Shown piece by piece: positions 8,805-17,649 of a stretch of DNA of 64,000 nucleotides. A program made the position numbers and the translations under genes. The DNA comes from Luteibacter anthropi (GTDB lineage: Bacteria > Pseudomonadota > Gammaproteobacteria > Xanthomonadales > Rhodanobacteraceae): contig NZ_JAARLZ010000010.1 of NCBI RefSeq assembly GCF_011759365.1, positions 124,001 to 188,000 on the forward strand, given 5' to 3'. The notes beneath the pieces were generated by a model. That model was given only the letters and a program-made list of their open reading frames with translations. It was not told the origin of the DNA and made no database searches. The first letter of the stretch is position 1. Every line of letters starts with the position of its first letter.

Positions 8805-9581
8805 TTACTGCGTGTCCTGGCTCTGCTGGTGTTGCTGTTGTTCGGCACGACGGCGCTGGACCGCCTGCTTGAGTGCTTCGATACGAGCCTGCTGCAAGGC
8901 CTGGTCGTCCTGACGAGGCGGCGCGGAGCGTGTTCCCGATGCCGCCGGCTGCGGCGGCACGGGTCCGGCGATACCCGAGGCGGGCTGTTGTTCGATATGG
9001 ATGCCGTTGCCCTGCTGCGGAGACGACGGGCGCGGCGGCAGCGGCGGCTGGCCCGGCGGCGGCACCGCTCCCTTCTGGCCCTGCGCATTGGCGAGCGGGT
9101 CGGGAGCGGCTACTTTCAGGTTCAGTTCTCGGTGATCACCGCCGTTGTCGAATACCGCGCTGCGTGGCTTGAGCGTGGCAAGCGTCCAGTGGCCATCGCC
9201 CAGGGGCGAGCCTTCCTTGACGCGCACAGTCACATCCTTGCCCTTGTCATGCAGCAGGGCGATGCGCAGGCCGGCGGTCATGATGATGCCGGTGAGTTCC
9301 AGGTCGCCGATGTTGCTCGACGAGTCGTCACCATCCGCGGCCGCGACCGGCTTGCGGTCGGACATGAACAGCGGACGTTGCCAGACTTCGACAAACTGGG
9401 CGATGGGCGCCGGCGTCGGTAGGGCCGCCGCACGCATGGGCGGCAGGCCTTCCGGCGGTGCGGGATCATCCCAGTGCACGCCACGCCCCACGCCCATGGC
9501 AAAAATACCGCATACAACGGCAAGCGCGATGGCCACGCCGCCGAGCACAGGCGTCAGACGTCGTTGATCCGCTGCGTTCAT
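8805..9581 (-). CDS. gspC: Type II secretion inner-membrane connector GspC/XpsN
   Basis: 258 residues with one N-terminal membrane segment (VLGGVAIALAVVCGIFAMGV). A periplasmic homology-region-like domain follows (ELTGIIMTAGLRIALLHDKG, then PLGDGHWTLATL). The tail is long and low in complexity, rich in P and Q, and ends QQQHQQSQ. The position between gspM and gspD and this architecture match XpsN of Xanthomonas, which links the inner-membrane platform to the secretin in place of classical GspC. No PDZ domain is visible. The ATG overlaps the gspM stop (ATGA). Confidence 0.85.
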   Translation of the reverse strand: MNAADQRRLTPVLGGVAIALAVVCGIFAMGVGRGVHWDDPAPPEGLPPMRAAALPTPAPIAQFVEVWQRPLFMSDRKPVAAADGDDSSSNIGDLELTGIIMTAGLRIALLHDKGKDVTVRVKEGSPLGDGHWTLATLKPRSAVFDNGGDHRELNLKVAAPDPLANAQGQKGAVPPPGQPPLPPRPSSPQQGNGIHIEQQPASGIAGPVPPQPAASGTRSAPPRQDDQALQQARIEALKQAVQRRRAEQQQHQQSQDTQ

Positions 9582-10174
9582 GACGCCGCCTTCGCCGCAC
9601 GCGCGGCATGGATATAGCCCGAAACCGTGAACTGTACTTCCATCGGTGCTGCACCACCCGCGCGTGCAGCAACGGGATTGCGATAGATGCTGAAGTCTTC
9701 GATGAACAGGTAAGGCGTGGCTTCCTCGATGTCGTGCAGCACGGCCGTCATGGGCTGCATCTGGCAGCGCAGGCTGATGTTGACCGTGACCTTGCGATAC
9801 GGCTCACCCGCTTTTTCCTGGCTGGGCACGGGCATCTTCTGTACGACGTCGCAGGCACCATTCTCGTGATGTGCCGCGGCCACGTCGACAATGCGCTGCA
9901 TGAGTCCCGCAGCGGCAGCATTGGTGTCGTCGCCGGCAAGAAAGGCGTCGCTGCTCGATTGCCCCTGCTCCAGTGAGGCAAGCCGCTTTTCAAGCTGGGG
10001 GCGTTCGGCGATGGCGGCGGCGAACCGGCGCTGGGTATCGCGCAGATCGTTCATTTCATCGGCGATGGCCAGCTGTGGCGCGACGAACCACCAGTGCACC
10101 AGGGCAAAGTAGCCCACGACGATGACGACGATGAGCAGCAGGATCGCGGCGATCCGCGATTCATTGGGCTTCAT
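9578..10174 (-). CDS. gspM: Type II secretion platform protein GspM
   Basis: 198 residues starting MKPNESRIAAILLLIVV, with a single transmembrane helix, a short coiled-coil-like stretch (EMNDLRDTQRRFAAAIAERP) and a ferredoxin-like periplasmic domain. This resembles the short GspM type of Xanthomonas xps systems. It pairs with GspL in the inner-membrane platform. The ATG at 10174 was chosen because it precedes the membrane helix directly; it overlaps gspL by 14 bp. The stop overlaps gspC (ATGA). Confidence 0.88.
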   Translation of the reverse strand: MKPNESRIAAILLLIVVIVVGYFALVHWWFVAPQLAIADEMNDLRDTQRRFAAAIAERPQLEKRLASLEQGQSSSDAFLAGDDTNAAAAGLMQRIVDVAAAHHENGACDVVQKMPVPSQEKAGEPYRKVTVNISLRCQMQPMTAVLHDIEEATPYLFIEDFSIYRNPVAARAGGAAPMEVQFTVSGYIHAARAAKAAS

Positions 10175-11624
10175 GCGCACCGGCGGTCTCCTTGTCCGTG
10201 GTGGAAGGCGCGTTGGCAACCGGAGCCTTCGCCGGGGCTGCCACTGATGCATCCGGGTGCGGTGTTCCTGTCGACGGTACCCCCTGCGTGGATGAGGCCG
10301 GCGATTTCGTCGGCCCGGCAGGCGGCGCCGGATGCGGAGTACCGGGCGAAGGAACCGGCTGCGCGGGGGCCACCTTCGCAGCGTCGTTTTTCGTCGGTAC
10401 GACCCTGGCCGACGTCGACGCACTGGCCGGTGCGCTGGCCGCCTTCGCAGGCGCACTCGTTGCCTTGGCAGGTGCCGCCTTCGTTGCCGGACGGGCCGGT
10501 GCACCCGGCTTCGGCATCAAGGCTTTCGCCTGCATGTAGAAGCGTTCCTTGCCCGAGGTGGGATCGGTCTGGATGGTGCCCTGGAAGCTCGGCTCACCAA
10601 TGGTGGCCGCCCCCTTCAGTGCGTCGATGAGGCGCGCGGCCTGCGGGCTTTGTCCCTGGAAGCCGATCTGGCCGGAGGCGTTGACCGTGAAGCGCTCGAG
10701 CCAGGTGTCGTCCGGCAGTCGCTGGGTAAGTTCGGCGAGGATAGGCAGGATGGACGGGGATTCCGTCTTGCGGCGGGCGAGGAAACCCGATGCCCCGGCG
10801 CTTTCCGTCAGGCGCTGCCGCAGGCCCTTCACGCGCTGCGCGTCGGTGCGCAGCGACTCGACGTCGGAACGCATGGATTCCAGCGCAGCGTTGCGGTTAT
10901 GCAACCAGGTCGCCATGGCGCCGAACAGCAGCACGACGATGGCGACGATGAGCGCCGTATTCAGTCGTTTGCGGCGGTCGGCGCGTCGCGGGGTGCGCGC
11001 CGGTGGCAGCAGGTCGATGCCGGTAAGACCATGGCCTTGCGGTACGTCGACGCGATCCGGCGAGATGCCGAGTGCAGCCAGTTCGTCGAGCTGGGCATCG
11101 AGCGACTGGCGCGGCGTGGCGGCAAGCTCTGCGACGAAGCGACCTTCCGGCCCCGGCTCGCCGAGTTCGCGCACGCCGAAGTGGATATCTTCCGCACGGA
11201 AGGGCGTCTGCCGGTCGAGATCGTAGCCCACGACCTGACGGAGATTGTCGCGCGCGGCCACCGGCAGCACGAGCCGCCGCCGCAGTACCTGGCCTGCCGG
11301 AAGTACAAGGGCGATGCGTCGATCCGCAGGATCGGCCTCGGCCAGCGCACGCGATAGCACCGCCTGCCTGTGTTCGGCACCGTCGATATCGTCCGCCGCG
11401 GCCAGGGGCAGTGAATCGCCTACGCGACGCAGCGACCAGGCGTTGTCCTTGCGTTCGATGACGTACCAGCGCTGGCCGCCGGCGAAGGCATGACGCCAGC
11501 GCACGGGCACCAGTGCCGACAGTTCGCTTCCCCACCAGCGGAAGAAGCCGGGCAACGCGCTGCCTCGCCACGCACGGCGCAGGCGTTCAAGCTGCAGTTG
11601 TGAAGCGTCCTGCAGGGCGGTCAT
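10161..11624 (-). CDS. gspL: Type II secretion platform protein GspL with a long A/P/K-rich C-terminal tail
   Basis: 487 residues. The N-terminal cytoplasmic actin-like domain (about 1-215) recruits the ATPase GspE in known systems. A single transmembrane helix (TALIVAIVVLLFGAMATWL) and a PilN-like periplasmic domain (LRQRLTESAG.., PDDTWLERFTVN) follow. The last ~120 residues are an unusual low-complexity tail of A, P, K, S and T that GspL proteins normally lack. The ATG at 11624 overlaps the gspK stop as ATGA. Confidence 0.9.
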   Translation of the reverse strand: MTALQDASQLQLERLRRAWRGSALPGFFRWWGSELSALVPVRWRHAFAGGQRWYVIERKDNAWSLRRVGDSLPLAAADDIDGAEHRQAVLSRALAEADPADRRIALVLPAGQVLRRRLVLPVAARDNLRQVVGYDLDRQTPFRAEDIHFGVRELGEPGPEGRFVAELAATPRQSLDAQLDELAALGISPDRVDVPQGHGLTGIDLLPPARTPRRADRRKRLNTALIVAIVVLLFGAMATWLHNRNAALESMRSDVESLRTDAQRVKGLRQRLTESAGASGFLARRKTESPSILPILAELTQRLPDDTWLERFTVNASGQIGFQGQSPQAARLIDALKGAATIGEPSFQGTIQTDPTSGKERFYMQAKALMPKPGAPARPATKAAPAKATSAPAKAASAPASASTSARVVPTKNDAAKVAPAQPVPSPGTPHPAPPAGPTKSPASSTQGVPSTGTPHPDASVAAPAKAPVANAPSTTDKETAGAHEAQ

Positions 11625-12475
11625 TCTGCATCTCCTTCGCGCCAACGCAGTATTGCGTAGGGCTGGTTTCCCGATCTTATCCCACGTAACCGGATCGTTG
11701 ATGTAAGGGAACTTCTCGTTCCGTCTTCAAGGATCGCTTCTGCACGTATCGTGTGCGTGACACCGTTGCCTCCGGACACCGCCGCCCCGTTTGCCTGCGC
11801 GCGCTGCGACAGGATCGCCTGCGCACCGGCCGGCCCCAGGCCCGGAATGGCGGCCAGCGCCAGCGGCGGCGCATGCTCGGTATTGGGCCGCTCGCGGCCC
11901 GACCAGATCGTGAGCACGGGTGCAATCTTCGTCCACAGTGCCGGGTCCATGCCAAGCACCATGCGCCCCTCTTCCACGGTGGCGAACGGACCGTTACGCG
12001 GACCATACCCGAGGCCAGCCGCGTCGTATTGCGCTTTTTTCGCACCGTTGGGCGACGCGGCATCGCCGGGCCGGCGCCAGTCCTGGATGGCGGACGACAG
12101 GCGCTTGGCCTGGTCGTCGTTGCTGCCCGCCGCCTTGAACAGGCCGGTGAGCACGTCGTCGGAAGCGGCATTGAGATCGATCTTGCCGTCTTCGTCGGTG
12201 ATCGTGATGCTGACTTTCGCGTCGTCGAAGGCAAAAGCGTAGACGCGGCCATCGGCGATCCAGCGCGAATCGATGTCGGGGCTCTGCAACCCGGCCACGG
12301 CACGCACCAGGCCCGCCTCGGCGGCGTAGTGCGCCCGCGCCTGCGAGAACTGGTAGCGCGCCTGCAGGCCTTCCGTGCGTGCCAGCGCGGCGAAGCCACC
12401 GAGCATGATCGCCAGCAGCGTGCATCCCCACAGGACGATGAGCAGGGCCACGCCCTTGTGCCGGCGCCAGTTCAT
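11621..12475 (-). CDS. gspK: Type II secretion minor pseudopilin GspK
   Basis: 284 residues from MNWRRHKG, at an ATG overlapping the gspJ stop (ATGA). The prepilin-type leader ends at G8, followed by VALLIVLWGC. The glutamate at +5 of other pseudopilins is absent, as is characteristic of GspK, which caps the pseudopilus tip. The large globular domain carries DGKIDLNAASDDVL and IPGLGPAGAQAIL, the helix-hairpin-helix-like parts of the GspK alpha domain. Confidence 0.93.
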   Translation of the reverse strand: MNWRRHKGVALLIVLWGCTLLAIMLGGFAALARTEGLQARYQFSQARAHYAAEAGLVRAVAGLQSPDIDSRWIADGRVYAFAFDDAKVSITITDEDGKIDLNAASDDVLTGLFKAAGSNDDQAKRLSSAIQDWRRPGDAASPNGAKKAQYDAAGLGYGPRNGPFATVEEGRMVLGMDPALWTKIAPVLTIWSGRERPNTEHAPPLALAAIPGLGPAGAQAILSQRAQANGAAVSGGNGVTHTIRAEAILEDGTRSSLTSTIRLRGIRSGNQPYAILRWREGDAE

Positions 12476-13152
12476 CGCAGTGCCTGTCCGCGCGAGCGCG
12501 ACGAGAAGAAACCATTTCGCGACGCCGAGGGGTCGATCCGGATGGGTGCCACGAAATCGGGGAAGACCACGCCACCATCGACGTCGAGCTTCACCCGGAC
12601 CATGGACGGCGTACGGCGGTTGTCCTTCCACTCATCGATCCAGTCCGTGGGCCGGTTCTGTTCGTCGAGGCCACGATAGGAGAAACCGCCCTTTGCGATA
12701 CCCCGGAGCAGGATTTCGGGATCGCCCAGAGGCTTGGGATCGTCGCCATCGGGCGGCAGCAACGAAAGGGTGACTTCAAGGCGCTGACGGCCGCGCTGAC
12801 TGTGATCGTCATCGTCGTCTACCAGCTTCATCGTGATGAGCTGCGCTCCCATGCGCGAGAGATAGCCTGGCAAGGGCGCCACGAAACGAATGGTGTGTGC
12901 GTCACCGGTAAAAATGAGAGGATCGCCATCATCGGTTTCGCCGAACGGAATGACCAGCGCCTGGGCCAGTTCGTCGCGCATGAAAGTCTGCGCCGAACGG
13001 ATTTCGTCCATGCGCTGGATGGCATCGTCACCGCTGCGCACGATGCGCGTCGCGGTGCTGATGCCGGAATAGACGCCGAGCAGCACGATAGAAAGAAGCG
13101 CCAGCGCTGCCAGCACCTCCATCAGGCTGAAGCCCCGCTCGACGGACTTCAT
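12472..13152 (-). CDS. gspJ: Type II secretion minor pseudopilin GspJ
   Basis: 226 residues. The type IV prepilin leader MKSVERG is cleaved before FSLMEVLAALALLSIVLLG, with Glu at +5. The C-terminal beta-rich domain is of the usual size. GspJ joins GspI and GspK in the pseudopilus tip complex. It is joined to both neighbours by ATGA overlaps at 13149-13152 and 12472-12475. Confidence 0.93.
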   Translation of the reverse strand: MKSVERGFSLMEVLAALALLSIVLLGVYSGISTATRIVRSGDDAIQRMDEIRSAQTFMRDELAQALVIPFGETDDGDPLIFTGDAHTIRFVAPLPGYLSRMGAQLITMKLVDDDDDHSQRGRQRLEVTLSLLPPDGDDPKPLGDPEILLRGIAKGGFSYRGLDEQNRPTDWIDEWKDNRRTPSMVRVKLDVDGGVVFPDFVAPIRIDPSASRNGFFSSRSRGQALR

Positions 13153-13592
13153 CCGCCACCTCCGGCCGAGCCCATGCGCAGCGTGGAGAAACGCGCATGG
13201 CGCTCGTCACCGTCGCGGCCCCAGATCACGTCGAGGTCGAGGCGATAGATGGGACTGGCCGCGCCGTCGGCTGCCGGCTTGATGTCCGGCGGCTGGTAGC
13301 GCGATACATCGAGACGCCAGCGATACATGTCGTCGAAGCGGCCTTCCGTTTCGCCCTCCTGCACCGGATCGAGCACGAAGGCGCCATCGAGCAGGCTTCG
13401 TGCCCGCAATGCCGCCTGGGTGCGCTCGTTGGCTCGCGCCGTGAGACTCAGCGAACTGCCGGCCACCTGCATCAACGCAGCAAACGCAATGGCAAGAACA
13501 GCGATGGCGGCGATCACTTCCAGCAGGCTGAAGCCCTTCTGCCGCGATACGTTCCCCCGGATTCCCGTCGGCGCCGTGAAGACGGCCCTCAT
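13149..13592 (-). CDS. gspI: Type II secretion minor pseudopilin GspI
   Basis: 147 residues from MRAVFTAPTG, at the ATG overlapping the gspH stop (ATGA, 13589-13592). The leader is longer than usual (about 20 residues to SRQKG) and is followed by FSLLEVIAAIAVLAIAFAAL with Glu at +5. It is a tip-complex pseudopilin. The long leader depends on this start; there is no later ATG before the cleavage site. Confidence 0.92.
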   Translation of the reverse strand: MRAVFTAPTGIRGNVSRQKGFSLLEVIAAIAVLAIAFAALMQVAGSSLSLTARANERTQAALRARSLLDGAFVLDPVQEGETEGRFDDMYRWRLDVSRYQPPDIKPAADGAASPIYRLDLDVIWGRDGDERHARFSTLRMGSAGGGG

Positions 13593-14029
13593 CGGGTATC
13601 CACCACACTCACCGCACCGGTGAGCCATGCCACGTTGACGTGCCACTCGCGCTGTCCACGCTTTAACGTGACGCGGCCGCCCGTGGAGCTTCCGTCCGGG
13701 AAGAAGCGGATGCGACCGGTGGTGGCATTGGCCTGGTCTTCGCGAGCGCTGGTGATCGATACGCGCATGTCCCTGGGCAGGCGCACATCACTCTTGCCAG
13801 GCGGCCGATAGGTTGCTGCCGACGTATCGACTTCAAGGGCAAGGCTCTGCCCGCGCACGATCGACTGCGCACGCGTCCAGCGCAGGGCCGCGGCCAGTTC
13901 GCCACTGGCCGCATTCACGCGCGCGCTCGCCAGCCCCTGGCTGATCGGGATCGAGACAGCCGCCGCGGCGATCCCGATCAACAGGATCACGGCCAGCATC
14001 TCGAACAGCGTGAAACCGCGCGTACGCAT
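13589..14029 (-). CDS. gspH: Type II secretion minor pseudopilin GspH
   Basis: 146 residues. A very short leader, MRTRG, is followed by FTLFEMLAVILLIGIAAAAVS with Glu at +5. Then come the typical GspH features RVNAASGELAAALRWTRAQSI and a C-terminal IRFFPDGSSTGGRV. It is processed by the prepilin peptidase, which is not encoded in this window. It is 24 bp downstream of gspG. Confidence 0.93.
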   Translation of the reverse strand: MRTRGFTLFEMLAVILLIGIAAAAVSIPISQGLASARVNAASGELAAALRWTRAQSIVRGQSLALEVDTSAATYRPPGKSDVRLPRDMRVSITSAREDQANATTGRIRFFPDGSSTGGRVTLKRGQREWHVNVAWLTGAVSVVDTR

Positions 14030-14053
14030 GGCCGTGCGTCCTGCCTCCGGGGG

Positions 14054-14479
14054 TTACTGCCAGTTGCCGACGTCGGCGGAATAGCCTTCGCCGCCGGCCT
14101 TGCCGTCCTGTCCGTAGAAGACGAGGTCGAAGTTGCCGTGCTCACCCGGGTAGCGGTAGCCGAACGCGTGGCCCCACGGATCCTTCAGGTCGGATTCCTT
14201 GGCGTAGGGTCCCTGCCAATTGGATGCATCGGCCGGCTTGGAAACCAGGTCGGCCAGCTCGTGCGGCGGCGTGCCGTTGTCGAGGGCGTAGTTTTCGACC
14301 TTCTGGCTGAGCGTGGTGAGCTGGGCCTTGCCCGCACCGTACTTGCCCTTGTCGACGTTCTTGCCGACCTGGGTGACCACGATGGCGCCGATGATGCCGA
14401 TCAGCACGATCACGGCGAGCATTTCCAGCAGCGTGAAGCCGCGGGCGTGGCTGTGTCGGAGGGTACGTGTCGTACGCAT
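14054..14479 (-). CDS. gspG: Type II secretion major pseudopilin GspG
   Basis: 141 residues from the ATG at 14479, with AGGAG nine bases upstream. The leader MRTTRTLRHSHARG is cleaved before FTLLEMLAVIVLIGIIGAIVV. The globular domain shows the calcium-loop-type GspG features PWGHAFGYRYPGEHG and DGKAGGEGYSADVGNW. It polymerises into the pseudopilus that pushes substrate through GspD. Confidence 0.95.
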   Translation of the reverse strand: MRTTRTLRHSHARGFTLLEMLAVIVLIGIIGAIVVTQVGKNVDKGKYGAGKAQLTTLSQKVENYALDNGTPPHELADLVSKPADASNWQGPYAKESDLKDPWGHAFGYRYPGEHGNFDLVFYGQDGKAGGEGYSADVGNWQ

Positions 14480-14506
14480 GGGCAAGCTCTCCTTGGAACG
14501 GTTTGA

Positions 14507-15724
14507 TCAGTTGATATTGCTGGTGAGGCTGAGCAGCGGCAGAAGGATCGCCGCCATGATGAAGGCCACCATCACGGTCATGACGATGGTGAGCGTCGGT
14601 ACCAGCGCCGCCAGCAGGCGGTCGATGGCACGCTTGGCTTCCACGTCGAACGTGTCGGCAACCTTGAGAAGCATGGTATCGAGGGCACCGGCTTCCTCGC
14701 CTACCTGGATCATCTGCAGCGCGAGGCGCGGAAAGCGTTCTGTCTGGCCCAGTGCGCTACCCAGGCCGGTACCGCCCTTCACCCGGTCGGCTGCCTGTTC
14801 CAGCGCCTGGTCGAGCGCGCGGTTGCCGGTGACCTGGCGGGCAATGGACAGCGACGAAAGCAATGGCACGCCGTTCTTCAGCAGGGTACCCAGGGTGCGT
14901 GCGATACGCGCGGTTTCCACCTTGAGCAGCAGCGGACCCGCCACCCGCATCGTCAGCAGGCGGCTGTGGAAAGCCAGCTTGCGCTCCGGATCGCGCAGAC
15001 GCAGGTTGAACAGGGCGCCGAACACGATGATCACCAGCGCCAGCGCCCACCACCAGTCGCCGATGACCGTACCCATGGCGAGCACGACCTTGGTGATGAG
15101 CGGAATCGGCACCTGCATGTCGGCGAAGATCGGCACGAACTGCGGCACGACGTAGGCAAGCAGCAGCACGAGCGAACCGAGCACGCCCACCATGAGGAAG
15201 GCCGGGTAGATCAGCGCATTGATGATGCTGCCGCGCAGCGCCTGCGAGCGTTCCAGGTAATCGGCCAGGCGACGCAGGGTGTCGTCCAGCGAACCACCGG
15301 CCTCGCCCGCGCGCACCAGGCTGATGTACAGACGTGGGAAGACGCCGTTCTCTTCGTCCAGCGCCGTCGAAAGCGTGGTACCGCCACGCACCCGGTCGCG
15401 GATGCGTTCGACGAGATTCTTGGCACGCTCGCCTTCCGGCAGGTCGAGCAGAATACCCAGCGCACGATCCAGCGGCTGGCCGGCCCCCAGCAGCGTGGCG
15501 AGCTGGTGGGTGAACTGGGCCAGCTGGTCACCGGTGAACGGGCCCTTGCGGAACAGCGCCGCAAGACCGCCGCCGGAGGATTCGCCATCTGCCGGTGCCG
15601 CCTCCAGTGGCGTGTGTCCCTGGTCTTGCAGGCGTGCGACCACATCCTCGACGGAGGCGGCTTCCATGCGTCCGGTGAGCACCTCGCCCACGGCGCTGAT
15701 CGCTCGATAGCGGAACTGGCTCAT
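14507..15724 (-). CDS. gspF: Type II secretion inner-membrane protein GspF
   Basis: 405 residues with two GspF/PilC repeats. The N-terminal cytoplasmic helical domain contains FTHQLATLLGAGQPLDRALG, and a membrane segment YPAFLMVGVLGSLVLLLAYVVP follows. The second repeat contains RIARTLGTLLKNGVPLLSSL, and the last helix is VMTVMVAFIMAAILLPLLSL. It starts one base after the gspE stop. It couples GspE ATPase activity to pseudopilus assembly. Confidence 0.95.
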   Translation of the reverse strand: MSQFRYRAISAVGEVLTGRMEAASVEDVVARLQDQGHTPLEAAPADGESSGGGLAALFRKGPFTGDQLAQFTHQLATLLGAGQPLDRALGILLDLPEGERAKNLVERIRDRVRGGTTLSTALDEENGVFPRLYISLVRAGEAGGSLDDTLRRLADYLERSQALRGSIINALIYPAFLMVGVLGSLVLLLAYVVPQFVPIFADMQVPIPLITKVVLAMGTVIGDWWWALALVIIVFGALFNLRLRDPERKLAFHSRLLTMRVAGPLLLKVETARIARTLGTLLKNGVPLLSSLSIARQVTGNRALDQALEQAADRVKGGTGLGSALGQTERFPRLALQMIQVGEEAGALDTMLLKVADTFDVEAKRAIDRLLAALVPTLTIVMTVMVAFIMAAILLPLLSLTSNIN

Positions 15725-15725
15725 G

Positions 15726-17450
15726 TCAGGAGTCCTGCGTGACGCGCAGGACTTCCTCGATGGTGGTGATACCCATCACGGCCTTGGCCAGGCCGTCCTC
15801 ATACATCGTGCGCATGCCCTCGGCACGCGCCTGACGTTCGATCTCGCCGGCATCCGCGCGCTGCATGACGAGCCTGCGCAGCGGATCACTCATCACCAGG
15901 AATTCCATGATGGCGCGCCGACCGCGGTAACCCGTGGGATTGATGGCGCTGGTGCCCGGCTTCCACAGCCGGATGGGCCGCTCGTCGGTGTACTTGTCGA
16001 GCTGGAACTGTTCGATCACCTCGGGCATGGCCTCGTAGGGGATGGCCGTTTCCGGATCGAGGCGGCGCACGAGGCGCTGGGCCAGGATGCCGTTGACGGT
16101 GGAACCGAGCAGGTAATCTTCCACGCCCATGTCGAGCAGGCGGGTGATACCACCTGCCGCGCTGTTCGTGTGCAGGGTGGACAACACCAGGTGGCCGGTG
16201 AGCGCGGACTGGATCGCGATGCGGCAGGTTTCCAGGTCGCGCATTTCGCCGATCATGATGACGTCCGGATCCTGGCGGACGATCGAGCGCAGGGCGCCGG
16301 TGAAATCGAGGCCAATCTGCGGCTTGACCTGGATCTGGTTGATGCCCTCGATCTGGTATTCCACCGGATCTTCGACGGTGATGATCTTCACGTCGGGCGT
16401 GTTGATCTGCGACAGGGCCGTGTAAAGCGTGGTGGTTTTACCCGAACCGGTAGGACCGGTGACCAGCAGAATGCCGTGTGGCCGGTCCAGCACTTCGACG
16501 AAGCGGTCGCGGAAGTTGTCGGTGAAACCCAGCGATTCGAAGTCGAACACCACCGACTCGCGATCGAGGATACGCATCACCACCGATTCACCGAAGCTGG
16601 TCGGCACCGTGGAAACACGAAGGTCGAGCTCCTTGCCCTGCACACGCAGCTGGATGCGGCCGTCCTGCGGCAGGCGGCGCTCGGCGATGTTCAGGCGGGC
16701 CATGATCTTCACGCGGGAAATCACCGCCGCCGTGGAGCTGGACGGCGGCGCTTCTACCTCGTGGAGCACGCCGTCGATGCGATAGCGCACCTTGAGACGG
16801 TTCTCGAACGGTTCGATGTGCACGTCGGATGCGCGCTGCTCGACCGCGCGTTGCAGGATCAGGTTGACCAGGCGGATCACGGGCGCCTCGGAGGCGAGAT
16901 CGCGCAGGTGTTCCACGTCGTCCTCGACGGCGGCATTGCCGTCCAGGCTTTCCACGATGCTGCCCATGGCCGAACGGCCCTGCCCGTAGTAGCGCTCGAT
17001 CAGGTCGTCGATTTCCGAACGCAGGCCCACGCGCAGCTGCACGTCGCGCCCCGTGGAGAGACGCACGGCCTGGATGGGGTAAGGGTCGGCCGGATCGGCC
17101 ACCAGCAGGACGATGCGGTCGTCGCCGTCGCGCACGGGCACCACGTGGTATTGCTTCAGGAAGCGCACCGAAAGTTCGGTGTCGGCGGGCGGAAGATCCG
17201 GTGCGTCTTTTGCGGCAAGCAGCGGCAGGCCGAGCAGGTCGGCCCACGCGTCGGCGAGGTCGCGCTCGGATACCAGGCCCAGTCGCGCCATGAGCGCGGT
17301 GAGCGTGCCTTCGGGCGTTTCGTCGTGCAGACGGCGCGCCCGCGCCAGATCGGTATCCTTCAACCTCCCATGTGTGACCAGGTAAGCGCATACCTGGGCT
17401 TCACCGGGTTCCCCGGTAAGCATGTCCTTATGCTCGGTCATCGCAGACAT
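15726..17450 (-). CDS. gspE: Type II secretion ATPase GspE
   Basis: 574 residues and first gene of the gsp operon. The N-terminal N1/N2 domains bind GspL. The RecA-like core has Walker A GPTGSGKTTTLYTAL (lysine near residue 338), ITVEDPVEYQ (Asp box), Walker B QDPDVIMIGEMRD and the His box LSTLHTN. The zinc-binding tetracysteine module usually found between ILAQRL and GYRGR is missing: the stretch reads ILAQRLVRRLDPETAIPYEA..., then INPTGYRGRRAI, with no cysteines. The enzyme is otherwise intact. Confidence 0.95.
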   Translation of the reverse strand: MSAMTEHKDMLTGEPGEAQVCAYLVTHGRLKDTDLARARRLHDETPEGTLTALMARLGLVSERDLADAWADLLGLPLLAAKDAPDLPPADTELSVRFLKQYHVVPVRDGDDRIVLLVADPADPYPIQAVRLSTGRDVQLRVGLRSEIDDLIERYYGQGRSAMGSIVESLDGNAAVEDDVEHLRDLASEAPVIRLVNLILQRAVEQRASDVHIEPFENRLKVRYRIDGVLHEVEAPPSSSTAAVISRVKIMARLNIAERRLPQDGRIQLRVQGKELDLRVSTVPTSFGESVVMRILDRESVVFDFESLGFTDNFRDRFVEVLDRPHGILLVTGPTGSGKTTTLYTALSQINTPDVKIITVEDPVEYQIEGINQIQVKPQIGLDFTGALRSIVRQDPDVIMIGEMRDLETCRIAIQSALTGHLVLSTLHTNSAAGGITRLLDMGVEDYLLGSTVNGILAQRLVRRLDPETAIPYEAMPEVIEQFQLDKYTDERPIRLWKPGTSAINPTGYRGRRAIMEFLVMSDPLRRLVMQRADAGEIERQARAEGMRTMYEDGLAKAVMGITTIEEVLRVTQDS

Positions 17451-17649
17451 GCCATCCTCACGGTCCGTTAGTGCGTTGGGTCGCGTGTTTCGTTCCTGAC
17501 CACGCGGGCCGCTATTGGTAGCACATACCGTGCGTCGAGGGCGACCGCGGCCATCACGTTCCTGAAGATGGCGCAGGAACCGTCAAAGCCGCGCCCGTCC
17601 TGGACAAAAGCCGTGGAAGGCGGCGGCCACAGGGCCGCCGCCTACACGA

